Below, in pieces: positions 16,087 through 24,926 of a stretch of 64,000 nucleotides of DNA (positions are counted from its first letter, which is position 1; each line of letters opens with the position of its first letter). A program made the position numbers and the translations under genes. The notes below the pieces were generated by a model that saw only the letters and a list, made by a program, of their open reading frames with translations, did no database searches and was not told where the DNA came from. The DNA comes from Rhodopseudomonas infernalis (GTDB lineage Bacteria > Pseudomonadota > Alphaproteobacteria > Rhizobiales > Xanthobacteraceae). The stretch is from assembly GCF_022271405.1 (NCBI RefSeq), contig NZ_JAJNAL010000006.1, forward strand, positions 1-64,000, written 5' to 3'.

Positions 16087-16272
16087 ATGTGCCGATGCAA
16101 AGAACGGCGGGAAGCCTTGAAGATCGGCGCGCGCTCCATCGCGCGAGGCGACACCAAGGATGCCTCCGAGCAGCTGAAATTCGTGGCGCAGTCGTCGATT
16201 GAAGATCTGCGGTCGACGGCGCAGTCCGTCAGCATCGCCTTGGCGCGTCTGCGCCTGACGAGCCGGCGATGA
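16087..16272 (+). CDS. Small helical phage protein
   Basis: This 61-residue protein, basic and helical (CKERREALKIGARSIARG, then LKFVAQSSIEDLRSTAQSV), is the first gene of the late block. Its stop overlaps the ATG of the minor-tail-Z-like gene, which supports it being translated. No motif is recognised; the short cysteine pair near the start (MCRCK) could bind metal. It follows the 16033-16063 hairpin by 23 bases. Confidence 0.55.
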   Translation: MCRCKERREALKIGARSIARGDTKDASEQLKFVAQSSIEDLRSTAQSVSIALARLRLTSRR

Positions 16273-16832
16273 GCGTTGATCTCAACTTCGACGTCGGGCA
16301 GGTCCAGCGCATCTCGAACGCCCTGAAGGCTGCCAGCAGCAAGCTCGATCTCGTCATGGTCCGGGCTCAGAACCACACCGGTGCGAAAGCCCGTACCGCG
16401 ATGATCCGCGCGCTCGTCCCTCAGACTGGGATGAAGCGAAAGACCATGGCGAAAGCCCTGAAGGCGAAGAAGGCCTTCAACGGTTCAAACTTTGAGATCA
16501 AGGCCAAGGGCGGCGATGTCCGGCTTGTGTTCTTCAAACCGCGCGAAACCCGAAAGGGTGTGAGCGCTGCGCCTTGGAACAAGCGCTCCGTCTACCCCGG
16601 GACGTTCATGAAGGGCGGCCTCTTCCCGAAGCGAGTGGCCCTCAAGACCAACGGGGCCGTGCTGGAACGCGCAGGCAAGGCGCGGCTGCCGCTCGCCGCG
16701 GCGCCACGCTCCGGCCTGTACATCCCGACCGAGATGGTCACCGGCAATTCCGAGGCCGTGTTCTACGCGACCGTCCAGCGCGAGATGCCCGGACGCATCG
16801 CTCACGAGCTCTACCGCGTTCTCGGTTCCTGA
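16269..16832 (+). CDS. Phage minor tail protein Z-like (GPZ family)
   Basis: This 187-residue protein contains HTGAKARTAMIRALVPQTG near residue 37 and basic KRKTMAKALKAKKAF after it. It then has a beta-rich part with VRLVFFKPRETRKG and PWNKRSVYPGTF, and a C-terminal helix ERMPGRIAHEL-like. This matches the general form of the minor tail protein Z/head-tail completion family in lambda-like prophages. In lambda, Z acts at the head-proximal end of the tail. Here the gene sits unusually before the terminase genes, away from the tail block. It ends 145 bases before the terminase small subunit. Confidence 0.6.
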   Translation: MSVDLNFDVGQVQRISNALKAASSKLDLVMVRAQNHTGAKARTAMIRALVPQTGMKRKTMAKALKAKKAFNGSNFEIKAKGGDVRLVFFKPRETRKGVSAAPWNKRSVYPGTFMKGGLFPKRVALKTNGAVLERAGKARLPLAAAPRSGLYIPTEMVTGNSEAVFYATVQREMPGRIAHELYRVLGS

Positions 16833-16844
16833 CTGAAATCCTGC

Positions 16845-16967
16845 GGCGGCGCACAAAAAGGGACCGTATTCCTTTTGCTGCGCCGCGGACGGCGCGGAGA
16901 GGCCCGGGGTTCGCGTAGTTGCTCAATTGTAATTCGGTACACGTGAACGCCTGCACGGCGCACGTGT
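16845..16967. promoter_or_regulatory. Hairpin and dyad before terminase genes (cos or regulatory candidate)
   Basis: GCGGCGCACAAAAAGG and CCTTTTGCTGCGCCGC (about 16845-16885) can form a 16-bp stem with two mismatches. Downstream, ACACGTGAACGCC and GGCGCACGTGT (16939-16967) form a second imperfect dyad. In lambda-type phages cos lies just upstream of the small terminase gene, so this is the natural candidate place; no nick site can be read from sequence alone. Confidence 0.45.
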
Positions 16968-16977
16968 CGGTGCACGG

Positions 16978-17601
16978 ATGACGGTCGATAGCGAGTGGAT
17001 TTCGATCACGGATGCGGCGGCGAGGTTGACGGCGGCGGGGGATGCCGTCGATCGCTCGACGCTGTCGCGTTACGTGAGCCAGCATGCCGAGGCGCTGAAG
17101 ACGCGGCGCGAAGGCAAGTCCAATCTGGTCGAGTTCAATGCGCTGCAACTGCACCGCACCGAGAACGTCAGGCTACGCAGGTCGGCGGTGCCGGCGCAGA
17201 GCGCTAAGTCGCCAGTGTCTTCGCCTGGCCGCAGCAGCTTCGCCGGATCCCAGGCCGATGGTGCCGCCCGCAAGGTCAATGCCGACGCCGAGCTGCGCGA
17301 GCTCGACCTCGCCGAACGGCGCGGCGAGCTGACGCCGGTTGGGGAGGTTGACCGGGCCGGCCGCGATGCGGTCGCTTTGATGCAGAGCGCCTTCGATCGC
17401 GCGGTCGACAGCGAGGCCGCATCGGCATCGGTCAAATACAATTGGGACGAGCGCATCGTCCGCCTGGTGCTGAAGTCCTATGCGCGGCGCGGCGTCGAAG
17501 TATTCCATGGCGAGGTTCTGAAGATGCTCGACAGCATCAACCGCGCCGAGATGGCTGCCGAGCAGGGTGACGACAGCGCCGTCGTGGCGCCGCTGCAATG
17601 A
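16978..17601 (+). CDS. Terminase small subunit (Nu1-like)
   Basis: This 207-residue protein lies directly before the large terminase and overlaps it by ATGA. The N-terminal 55 residues form a helix-turn-helix (ISITDAAARLTAAGDAVDRSTLSRYVSQH), as in lambda Nu1, which recognises the packaging site. A Ser/Pro/Ala-rich linker (about 70-100) leads to a helical oligomerization part with LDLAERRGELTPVGEVDRAGRDAV. Size, order and HTH agree with a packaging-initiation subunit. Direct family match is only moderate by eye, so the name rests partly on position. Confidence 0.8.
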   Translation: MTVDSEWISITDAAARLTAAGDAVDRSTLSRYVSQHAEALKTRREGKSNLVEFNALQLHRTENVRLRRSAVPAQSAKSPVSSPGRSSFAGSQADGAARKVNADAELRELDLAERRGELTPVGEVDRAGRDAVALMQSAFDRAVDSEAASASVKYNWDERIVRLVLKSYARRGVEVFHGEVLKMLDSINRAEMAAEQGDDSAVVAPLQ

Positions 17602-19712
17602 GCTTCCACGATCCGCGGCTGCGCTTCCCGCATCTGCCGCCCGGCGCCAAGGTTCTGTTCGGCAGTCTCGCTGCGGCGTCCAAGCCGGTCGAGGATCTGA
17701 CGATCAGCGAGTGGTCTGATCGCTACCGCGAGGTTTCGGCCGAGTCTGGCTCGCCTTGGCCGGGGAAGTTCCGCACCGATCGGGTGCCGTATCTGCGCGA
17801 GCCGCAGGATTGTCTGCACCCGGACCATCCGGCGCGGCGCGTCACGGCGCGCTGGGCTGCGCAGCTCGGTAAGTCGACGGCGATCGAGAACTGGTTTGGC
17901 TACGTCGTCGACCGCGCGCCGGGCCCGATGATGATCGTGCTGCCGACGCTCGAGGAGGCGACCAAGTTCAACCGGGTCAAGCTCGACCCGACCATCACGG
18001 CTTCGAAGGCGTGGAACCATAAGGTCGCGCCGGTCAACAGCCGCGACGAGAAGGCATCGACGACCGCCTACAAGCGGTTCTCGGGCGGTTACTGCATCAT
18101 CGTCAACGCGGGCTCGTCCAAGGGCCTGCAGATGGTGTCGATCAAGTATCTGGCGATGGACGAGGTCACCGGCTATCCGCGTGACGTCGACGGTCGCGGC
18201 AGCCCACGGGATCAGGCCCGCGCGCGGCAGAAGATGTACGGCAACCTCGGCAAGGAGTGGGAAGGCTCCACGCCAGGCATCGCCGGCGAATGCATGATCA
18301 CCGCCGATTTCATGGCGGGCGATCAGCGCTACTACTACGTGCCGTGTCCGCATTGCGCCGCTTATCAGCCGCTGATGATCGAGCAGCTCCGGCCGCCCGA
18401 TGAGGCGGCCAAGCTTCCGGTGCATTTCAGGTGCCTGGCCTGCGACGGCGTGATCCTCGACGGCCACAAGCACGAGATGCTGGCGAGCGACGTCTGGATT
18501 CCGCGACGCGTGCCGGACGGCGCCGATCCGGTGCCGCTGGTGATCAAGCCGGACGATCTGCCGCGCTGGCGCTGCGATCCCTGTGAGGGCCGCTGCGCCG
18601 ACTGGCAGCCGAGCTATCATCTGTGGGCGGCCTATGCGCCGCGCGAGAGCTTCGCCGATATCTGGGAGCGCTGGGAAGGTGCGCAGACCGACACCACGAA
18701 GCTGAAGGCGTTCTATCAGCAGGATCTTGCCGAGCCCTACGAGCCCGGCGGCGCTGCGGTGGAATGGGAGAATCTGCTCGAGGCCGCAAAAGCGCATACC
18801 TATCCGCGCGGCAAGGTGCCGGCGGGTGCCGGCTTACTCGTCTCATCGGCGGACGTGCAGGGCTACGGCATCAAGTGGACATGCTACGCGCTCGGTCCGC
18901 GTGGCCAACGCTGGCTGATCGACCGCGAAGTGTTCGAAGGCAAGCCCGACCAGGACGACGAACCCTGGATCGCGCTGTCGGATGCGCTGGGTCGGAAATA
19001 TCCGACCGCCGGAGGCGGCGAGGTCGGGATCGACCTGTCGGGCGTGGATGCCGGCTGGATCACCGATCGCGTCTATCGGTTCTGTTCGAACCGGCCGCAT
19101 TGCTACGCGCTCGATGGCCAGCACAAGCATGGGCTTCCATGGCTCGGCACGCCGAAGAAGCGCGACATCAAGGACCGGAACAACCGGGTCATGGGCAAGG
19201 TGATGCTCTATCCGGTCGGCCTGTACGACGTGAAGACCGAGGTTGTGGCCGGCCTCGCCAACCTGGTCGACGGCCCGGACAAAGCGGGTCGCTGGCCGCG
19301 CAACACGCTGCACCTGACGAGCGAACTTGCCGACGAACATTTCGTCAAGGAGCTCACCGCCGAACGGCTGGTCGATCCGGAGCAGGAAAGCCGCGCCAAC
19401 GCCGCCAACAAGCGGACGCGGGCGCTGGTGAAGCCGAACGCACCGCGCGAATGGGCGAAGCTGCCCGGGCGGCAAAACGACTGGTTCGACGCCACGGTCT
19501 ATGCGCTGGCGCTGGGCTGGCACCTCGAGCACAAGCGCCGGCTCAACGAACAGCGCTGGGCCGATCTGCTGCTGATGGTGCACGGCAAGCCTGCGACGCC
19601 GGATCTGTTCGATGCCGCGGCCGGACCGTTCGAGCGCAAGCCGGTGCTGGTGAGCGCCGCCGATCGCGAGAAGGCCAAGGCGGCGCGGCGTGAGAAGTGG
19701 AAGAAGCGGTAG
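17598..19712 (+). CDS. Terminase large subunit (GpA family)
   Basis: This protein of 704 residues is close to the usual size of phage GpA terminases. ATPase motifs: AAQLGKST with Lys92 as Walker A, and YLAMDEVTGYP with Asp188-Glu189 as Walker B. A zinc-ribbon-like part follows (PCPHCAAYQPL, then CLACDG). The C-terminal nuclease lobe has VGIDLSGVDAGW near 475 and a late DWFDATVYALALGW. The protein cuts concatemeric DNA and drives it into the procapsid. It ends in the basic KAKAARREKWKKR at a TAG stop, after which the same frame stays open for another 38 codons. Confidence 0.95.
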   Translation: MSFHDPRLRFPHLPPGAKVLFGSLAAASKPVEDLTISEWSDRYREVSAESGSPWPGKFRTDRVPYLREPQDCLHPDHPARRVTARWAAQLGKSTAIENWFGYVVDRAPGPMMIVLPTLEEATKFNRVKLDPTITASKAWNHKVAPVNSRDEKASTTAYKRFSGGYCIIVNAGSSKGLQMVSIKYLAMDEVTGYPRDVDGRGSPRDQARARQKMYGNLGKEWEGSTPGIAGECMITADFMAGDQRYYYVPCPHCAAYQPLMIEQLRPPDEAAKLPVHFRCLACDGVILDGHKHEMLASDVWIPRRVPDGADPVPLVIKPDDLPRWRCDPCEGRCADWQPSYHLWAAYAPRESFADIWERWEGAQTDTTKLKAFYQQDLAEPYEPGGAAVEWENLLEAAKAHTYPRGKVPAGAGLLVSSADVQGYGIKWTCYALGPRGQRWLIDREVFEGKPDQDDEPWIALSDALGRKYPTAGGGEVGIDLSGVDAGWITDRVYRFCSNRPHCYALDGQHKHGLPWLGTPKKRDIKDRNNRVMGKVMLYPVGLYDVKTEVVAGLANLVDGPDKAGRWPRNTLHLTSELADEHFVKELTAERLVDPEQESRANAANKRTRALVKPNAPREWAKLPGRQNDWFDATVYALALGWHLEHKRRLNEQRWADLLLMVHGKPATPDLFDAAAGPFERKPVLVSAADREKAKAARREKWKKR

Positions 19713-19829
19713 GTCGACGGCGCGCCGAACACGCTCGCGTTCACTGCCCGCAAGACGATCCTGCTGTTTCTAGGTGAAATCGATCCGTCGTTGACGGTCG
19801 GCAAGATCCGCGAAGTTCTGGACCAATAG
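19713..19829 (+). other. Open coding-like stretch in frame after the terminase TAG
   Basis: After the amber stop the same frame continues for 38 codons to TAG 19827-19829, with GC-rich third positions and a protein-like sequence containing TARKTILLFLGEIDPSL and TVGKIREVLDQ. No ATG, GTG or TTG with a ribosome site opens it. It may be a readthrough tail, a degraded small head gene, or chance. Confidence 0.4.
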
Positions 19830-19837
19830 GCCACGCA

Positions 19838-21493
19838 TTGAACCTCCTTTCCCGCATCCTCGGCCGCAACAAGGCTGCGCCAATTGGCGCAAGCACCGTC
19901 CCGCCGCGGGCGCGGGCCGGCTATCTGCGCGACACGCGGTCGAAGATCTTCTCAACGCGGCAGACATCGCTGCGCGATCATCGCGACGACGTGCGGATTG
20001 CCTGGCGCCGGACCGCGGCGCTGGCGATGGATTTGATCCAGAATTCCGGTCGGCTGCGCGGAGCGGCTGATCAGGTGATCGCCGACACCGTCGGGGTCGA
20101 GCTGGTGCTCAACCCGCAGCCGGATCTCGAGGACTTGGGCTACAGCCCGGAGGAGACGGCGCAGCTTGTGCGCACCATCAAGCGGCGCTGGAAGCGCTGG
20201 GCGTGGTCTCCGCAGGAATGCGACGCGCGCGGCAAGTTCACTGTGCCGCAGATGATCGACATCGCGCTGCGCCACGATATGGCCTATGGCGAGGCGTTGT
20301 TCAATATCGACTACATGCGCCCGTCTGAGCGGAAGCGCTACGGCATCGCCTCAGGCACCAAGCTGTGCATGGTCAACCCGACCAAACTGGTACAGGACAC
20401 CAGCGTGATCGAGGGGCTGTTCCAGGGCGTGATCCACGATCCATCGGGCCGGCCGATCGCCTACCGGATCGAGGAGAAGGAATCCGGCATCAGCCGCAAG
20501 CGCGATTATCGGGCGCGGGATGTCGATGGCCGCCAACTGATCGTGCATGTCTTTGATCCGATGGACTGCGACGACGTCCGGGGCATCAGCCGGCTCGCCG
20601 CAGCGTTCCGCGAGCACATTCAGCAGGAGGTCCTGGTCGACACCACGATCCAGACCGCGATCCTGCAGACGGTGTTCGCCGCGACGCTGACCTCAAAGTC
20701 GCCTTCGAAGGAAGCCTTCGAGGCGATCACGCAGATCATTGACGACATACCGGCAGCGCCAGGCTCCGATCAGCCGCTGTCCTATGCGACCGAGATGCGC
20801 GATTACTTCATGGCGCAGCTGGAGCGCGCGGCCGAAAGCGAAATCGCGATCGGCAGCGATCCGCAGGTCTCGCATCTGGCGCCCGACGAGGAGCTCAAGC
20901 TGTTGTCGGCGCAGACGCCTGGGCCGCAGTTCCTGCCAGTCGATGATCGGTTGTCGCGAACCATGGCGCGGGCGATCGGCATCACCTTCGGCGGCATGAC
21001 GATGAACTACGAAGGCGCGACATATTCGTCGACCCGCATGGAGAATTCGTCGATCTGGCCTGTGGTGACGCGGCGCCGCGAACGCATCGCGGCTCCGCCG
21101 TCGCAGGCAGCCTACGAAAGCTGGTTTGACGAGGAGGTCGGCGAGGGGCGGATCGTCGTCAAGGGCGGCTATGATCTGTTCCGCGAGAACCGCGACCGCT
21201 TCTGCTGGGCGCTCTGGCAGGGGCCGGCGAAGCCGACGGCCGACGATGGCAAAAGCGCGAAGGCAGCCAGCGAGCGTCTTTGGAACGGCTCCTCGACGCT
21301 GGCCGACGAATGTGCCGAACTCGGCAAGGATGCGGACGAGGTGTTCGAACAACGTCGCCGCGAGCATCGTCTCTATGTCGCCGAAGGCATGCCGTCTCCG
21401 TTCGAACGAGCCAGGGGCGCCAGTGCGGCCAAGGATGATACTGCAGACGATGTCGCTGATGCGCCGCGGGTCCGAAAAAGCGAGAACGCCTGA
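19838..21493 (+). CDS. Portal protein (lambda B family)
   Basis: This protein has 551 residues. The start is TTG 19838; no ATG or GTG exists in frame upstream before the stop at 19775, and the next residues (NLLSRILGRNK) fit a portal N-terminus. Family segments include RARAGYLRDTRSKIF, GADQVIADTVGVEL-like, DMAYGEALFNIDYM, FDPMDCDDVRGISRLAAAF and FGGMTMNYEGATYSSTR. It forms the dodecameric DNA channel of the head. The palindrome copy at 19876 adds AAPIGA at residues 13-18, in a flexible N-terminus. Its stop overlaps the next small gene. Confidence 0.93.
   Translation: MNLLSRILGRNKAAPIGASTVPPRARAGYLRDTRSKIFSTRQTSLRDHRDDVRIAWRRTAALAMDLIQNSGRLRGAADQVIADTVGVELVLNPQPDLEDLGYSPEETAQLVRTIKRRWKRWAWSPQECDARGKFTVPQMIDIALRHDMAYGEALFNIDYMRPSERKRYGIASGTKLCMVNPTKLVQDTSVIEGLFQGVIHDPSGRPIAYRIEEKESGISRKRDYRARDVDGRQLIVHVFDPMDCDDVRGISRLAAAFREHIQQEVLVDTTIQTAILQTVFAATLTSKSPSKEAFEAITQIIDDIPAAPGSDQPLSYATEMRDYFMAQLERAAESEIAIGSDPQVSHLAPDEELKLLSAQTPGPQFLPVDDRLSRTMARAIGITFGGMTMNYEGATYSSTRMENSSIWPVVTRRRERIAAPPSQAAYESWFDEEVGEGRIVVKGGYDLFRENRDRFCWALWQGPAKPTADDGKSAKAASERLWNGSSTLADECAELGKDADEVFEQRRREHRLYVAEGMPSPFERARGASAAKDDTADDVADAPRVRKSENA
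19876..19891. repeat. Dispersed palindrome TGCGCCAATTGGCGCA, copy 4
   Basis: Perfect copy preceded by GGC, read AAPIGA near the N-terminus of the portal protein. Confidence 0.9.
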
Positions 21494-21750
21494 TGGTTGA
21501 GATCGTCAGCATCGACGGCGTCGAGATCGATTTTGACGATCCCTGCGCCGTTGCCCGCGCGCTGCGCAAGGTCGAGCTGCAGGTCTCGACTGGCGGCGGC
21601 GTGGTGATGACGCGCTTTGACGATCACGAGGTCAGGTGGAGCTCCACCAACATGGCGCAGCTGCGTGATCTGATCGCCAACTACGAGCGGCAGTGCGCCG
21701 TCAAGAACGGCACTCGCACCCGCTACGCCAAGCGGATGCGGTTCGTCTGA
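21493..21750 (+). CDS. Small head-tail joining protein (gpW-like)
   Basis: This 85-residue protein sits between portal and protease, the usual place of lambda W. After a short strand (VSIDGVEIDF) comes a helix (DPCAVARALRKVEL), a beta hairpin (VVMTRFDDHEVRWSS) and a helix (NMAQLRDLIANYERQC), the layout of gpW-type joining proteins. In lambda, W stabilises the filled head and prepares tail attachment. The match is by pattern and position rather than by clear identity. The ATG at 21493 is on the portal stop. Confidence 0.65.
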   Translation: MVEIVSIDGVEIDFDDPCAVARALRKVELQVSTGGGVVMTRFDDHEVRWSSTNMAQLRDLIANYERQCAVKNGTRTRYAKRMRFV

Positions 21751-21760
21751 GGTCAAAAGC

Positions 21761-22684
21761 ATGAGCATCGCCTATCCGCATCTGTGCGGCCAGCTGTTCG
21801 AACAGCCGCTGATGTACGATCCGCGCAAGGCGGAGGTCGTGCTGCGCGCGATCGGGCCGCAGCTCACCGGGCATTCGATCACTATCATGAACGGCGCCGG
21901 CGGCGTCGATCACGTCGCCTTCGCCAACGGCCGCCCGTCCGCCGGTGTCATCGGGGACAGGATGGGGCGCGACGTTGATCGCAGCGGATACGCGCCGTTC
22001 GATATGGTCGACGGCGTCGCGATCATCCCGATTGAGGGGTCGCTGATCCAGAAGGGCGGCTGGATCGGCGCGCCGTCGGGCGAGACTTCGTATCAGGGCC
22101 TGCAGACGCAGATCGCGCGCGCCGGACGGAATGCCGATGTCAAGGGCGTGGTTTTCGAGATCGATAGTTTCGGCGGAATGGTCAACGGCGGTTTCGAAAC
22201 CGCGGCGATGATTGCGGCACTGTCGAAGGCCAAGCCGACGATCGCGATCCTGACGGATTTCGCTTACTCGGCTGCCTATCTGCAGGCGAGCCCATGCCGC
22301 CAGATTATTGCGCCGCAGTTCGGTGGTGCCGGCTCGATCGGTTGCGTCATGCTGCATGCCGATTACTCCGGCGCGCTGGAGCAGGACGGCATCAAAGTGA
22401 CCATCATCAAGTCAGGCGTGCACAAGATCGAGGGAAATCCCTACGAGCCGTTGCCGGACGGCCAGCGCGATCGCTGGCAAGCGCAGGTCGATGAGGTGCG
22501 CGATCAGTTCGCCGCCGTCGTCGCCAAAGGTCGCGGCAAGCGGCTCACCAAGGCACAGGCGCTGAAGACCGAGGCGCAGGCCTTCACGGCCGCCGAGGCG
22601 CTCGATCTCGGTCTGATCGACGCCGTCGGCGACGGGCAGGAGGCCTTTGCGGCCTTCGTCAAGGAAGTCAACCGGAGATCCTGA
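21761..22684 (+). CDS. S49-family capsid maturation protease
   Basis: This 307-residue serine protease has the SppA/S49 (ClpP crotonase) fold, equivalent to lambda C. FEIDSFGGMVNGGFE (about 128-142) and FAYSAAYLQASPC with the candidate nucleophile Ser near 172 correspond to the catalytic region; GAGSIGCVMLHADYS and KSGVHKIEGNPYEPL follow as in the family. It processes portal and scaffold during head maturation. Three bases separate it from the scaffold-like gene, whose lambda counterpart (Nu3) is nested in C; here the two are separate. Confidence 0.9.
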   Translation: MSIAYPHLCGQLFEQPLMYDPRKAEVVLRAIGPQLTGHSITIMNGAGGVDHVAFANGRPSAGVIGDRMGRDVDRSGYAPFDMVDGVAIIPIEGSLIQKGGWIGAPSGETSYQGLQTQIARAGRNADVKGVVFEIDSFGGMVNGGFETAAMIAALSKAKPTIAILTDFAYSAAYLQASPCRQIIAPQFGGAGSIGCVMLHADYSGALEQDGIKVTIIKSGVHKIEGNPYEPLPDGQRDRWQAQVDEVRDQFAAVVAKGRGKRLTKAQALKTEAQAFTAAEALDLGLIDAVGDGQEAFAAFVKEVNRRS

Positions 22685-22686
22685 TC

Positions 22687-23214
22687 ATGGCGAAAAGCCT
22701 TTTGGCCGCCGTCCACAATGCTGTGGCCGGTGCGGTCGACGATGTCCTCAATGAGGACGACACCAGCGCCCCGGCGCTCAATGCAACGATGAGGAACGGA
22801 AGCATGGCAACTAACAGCCCGCCCGCCGGGGGCGATCCCAATCCCGGCATCTCGCAAGCCGCGCACGACGCCGCGGTCACCGCCGCGCGCGCCGAGGGCG
22901 TCACGGCCGGCGCGACCGCCGCGACCGAGCGTCTGTCTGCCGCGCTCGGCGCCGAAGGCATCAAGGGCGATGCCGGCCGCATGGCCGCCGCGCTCGATCT
23001 CGCGGTGAAGTCGCCCGGCATGTCCGGTGGCGACATCGCGACCTTCGTGACGGGGAATATCGCCGCGGCCAAGCCCGCCGCCACGTCCGCCGCCGACTAC
23101 GCTGCCGCTCGCGCCTCGGCCTCCGCTCTGGCGCAGCCTCAGGCGAAGACGGACGGCAGGAGCGATCGCTCGCCGCTCGCGGCGGCCGTCGCCACCACCA
23201 ACAAGCGTCGGTAA
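22687..23214 (+). CDS. Putative scaffold protein
   Basis: This 175-residue protein is very rich in Ala, with Gly, Ser and Asp, and has no cysteine. The central ISQAAHDAAVTAARAEGVTAG in outline and GAEGIKGDAGRMAAALDLAV are helical and recur in small proteins placed after S49 proteases in other prophages, where they are taken as scaffolds equal to lambda Nu3. An inner ATG (22804, MATNSPPAGG) preceded by AACGGAAGC could give a shorter form of 136 residues. Function is inferred from order and composition. Confidence 0.65.
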   Translation: MAKSLLAAVHNAVAGAVDDVLNEDDTSAPALNATMRNGSMATNSPPAGGDPNPGISQAAHDAAVTAARAEGVTAGATAATERLSAALGAEGIKGDAGRMAAALDLAVKSPGMSGGDIATFVTGNIAAAKPAATSAADYAAARASASALAQPQAKTDGRSDRSPLAAAVATTNKRR

Positions 23215-23226
23215 GGGGAGGCTCAC

Positions 23227-23877
23227 ATGCCCATTTTGACGGAAGACCTCAACCGCACGGCCGGCTACATCGTTTCCGAGGCGCACGGGTTTCGTTCGCG
23301 CGAGCAGGTGTTCATCAAGGCCGCTTCCGGTGTTCTCAAGGCCGGTGCCGTGCTTTCGCCGGAGGTCGTGCCGGCGAGCGTCGCCGCGACGGCAGCCGCC
23401 GATGCGGCCAACACGGCCAATTCCGGCACCATCGCGATGGACGCCACAACGCCGATCGCCGCGACCGCCAAGAGCGGCCGCTATGTCGGCGTGGCATCGG
23501 CGGCGACCAAGGTGAGCTGGGAAGATCCGCAAGGCAAAGCGATCGGCGTATCGACCCACGGCGCGGCCTTCACCGGCGGCGGCGTCAAGTTCGCCATCAC
23601 GGCCGGCGCGTCGGCCAACGTCGTCGGGGACAAGTTCTACGTCGACGTGGTGATCGAGCCGGGCGATGCCGTCTACGCACCCTTCGACGGCAGCAAGCCG
23701 GCCAGCGCGATCCTCTACGAGGGTTGCGACGCGACCTCTGCTGCCGTCCGACGCACCATCACGGCTCGCGATTCCGAGGTTCAGATCGACTTGCTGGTCT
23801 GGGCCGGAGGCGTCACGAGCGATCAGAAAACTGCTGCGCTCGCCTCTTTGGCGACGTTCGGCATCATTGGCCGCTAA
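23227..23877 (+). CDS. Head decoration protein (lambda D family)
   Basis: This 216-residue protein begins with TEDLNRTAGYIVSEAHGFRSREQV and AGAVLSPEVV, typical of the lambda D family, whose trimers lock the expanded capsid. At 216 residues it is about twice the length of lambda D; the second half (DSEVQIDLLVWAGGVTSDQKTAA) completes the longer form common in alphaproteobacterial prophages. AAGGGGAGG gives a good ribosome site before ATG 23227. It is followed closely by the major capsid gene. Confidence 0.88.
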   Translation: MPILTEDLNRTAGYIVSEAHGFRSREQVFIKAASGVLKAGAVLSPEVVPASVAATAAADAANTANSGTIAMDATTPIAATAKSGRYVGVASAATKVSWEDPQGKAIGVSTHGAAFTGGGVKFAITAGASANVVGDKFYVDVVIEPGDAVYAPFDGSKPASAILYEGCDATSAAVRRTITARDSEVQIDLLVWAGGVTSDQKTAALASLATFGIIGR

Positions 23878-23891
23878 GGAGGGCTGCAGCA

Positions 23892-24920
23892 ATGGCACTC
23901 GTCACCGACGTCTTCAACGCGAACGGCTGGGGTGTGATCGAATTCCACGAGGACGTCGTGGAAAAGGTCGCCTTCAAACCCCAGCTGCTCGGCTCGCTCA
24001 ACTTGTTCGAGCCGATCTATTCGCGGTCCCGCACCATCGCGATCGCCAGCAAGGAGGGCACGCTGTCGCTCATCCCGACCTCGGAGATGGGCGCTCCGCC
24101 GGAGGAGCTGATCCCCCAGGGGGCGAAGGTCCGCAAGTTCGATGCCGTTCGTCTCGCCAAGGGCTCGACGATCTATGCGATCGAGCTGGCGGGCGTCCTT
24201 GCGCTGCCCTTCGATGAGCAGACCCGGGACATCGCGCAGGAAGTCTCCGACCGTACTGCGCAGATCACGGACGATCTGGAGTTGACCTGGGAGTATCACC
24301 GCTTTGGCGCCATCCTGGGCAAGGTGTTCGATGCGGACGGCACCACGGTGCTGTATGACTGGTTCAGCGAATGGGGCATCGCCGAACCGGCCGAGATCAA
24401 CTTCAATCTCAACGTCGATACGACCGACGTTCGCAAGAAATGCCGCGACGTCAAGCGCACCATGCAGAAGGCCGCGAAGGGCGTCTGGACTCCGAGCACG
24501 CGCGTCGGTGCGCTGGTCGGCGACGAGTTCTTCGATATGCTGGTGAACCACCCGCAGATCAAGGAGACCAAGCTCGGCACCGAGCGTGCGCCGCTGCTCG
24601 AAAAAATCGAAGGGTTCTCGTCGATCGAGATCGAGGGCATCACCTTCATCAACTATCAAGGCACCGACGACGGTACGACGATTGCGATCGGCAGCCAGAA
24701 GGCCCGGTTCTTCCCGATCGGTGCGCGGGGGGCCTTCAAGGTCGGCTGGGCCCCCGCCAGCGAGTTCAAGCCCTACCTCAACAAGCGGGGGGAGGAGAAG
24801 GTCGGGCTGATCCTCGAGGATAAGTCCGGTCGCGACCAGTGGGACCGGGTCGAACTCTACAGCTACCCGCTGTTCGCCTGCACCCGCCCGGAGATGCTGC
24901 TCCGCGCTAAGCAGCAGTGA
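23892..24920 (+). CDS. Major capsid protein (lambda E family)
   Basis: This 342-residue protein follows AAGGAGGG (ribosome site) and starts MALVTDVFNANGWGV. Features of the E family are the N-terminal domain with TIAIASKEGTLSLIP, a long helix (IAQEVSDRTAQITDDLELTWEY-like), VGALVGDEFFDML in the peripheral domain, and a C-terminal RDQWDRVELYSYPLF with basic end. The longer open frame upstream is not used because the ribosome site fixes ATG 23892. A palindrome copy and a strong terminator follow the stop, so capsid transcripts probably end or weaken here. Confidence 0.93.
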   Translation: MALVTDVFNANGWGVIEFHEDVVEKVAFKPQLLGSLNLFEPIYSRSRTIAIASKEGTLSLIPTSEMGAPPEELIPQGAKVRKFDAVRLAKGSTIYAIELAGVLALPFDEQTRDIAQEVSDRTAQITDDLELTWEYHRFGAILGKVFDADGTTVLYDWFSEWGIAEPAEINFNLNVDTTDVRKKCRDVKRTMQKAAKGVWTPSTRVGALVGDEFFDMLVNHPQIKETKLGTERAPLLEKIEGFSSIEIEGITFINYQGTDDGTTIAIGSQKARFFPIGARGAFKVGWAPASEFKPYLNKRGEEKVGLILEDKSGRDQWDRVELYSYPLFACTRPEMLLRAKQQ

Positions 24921-24926
24921 TCCGGC

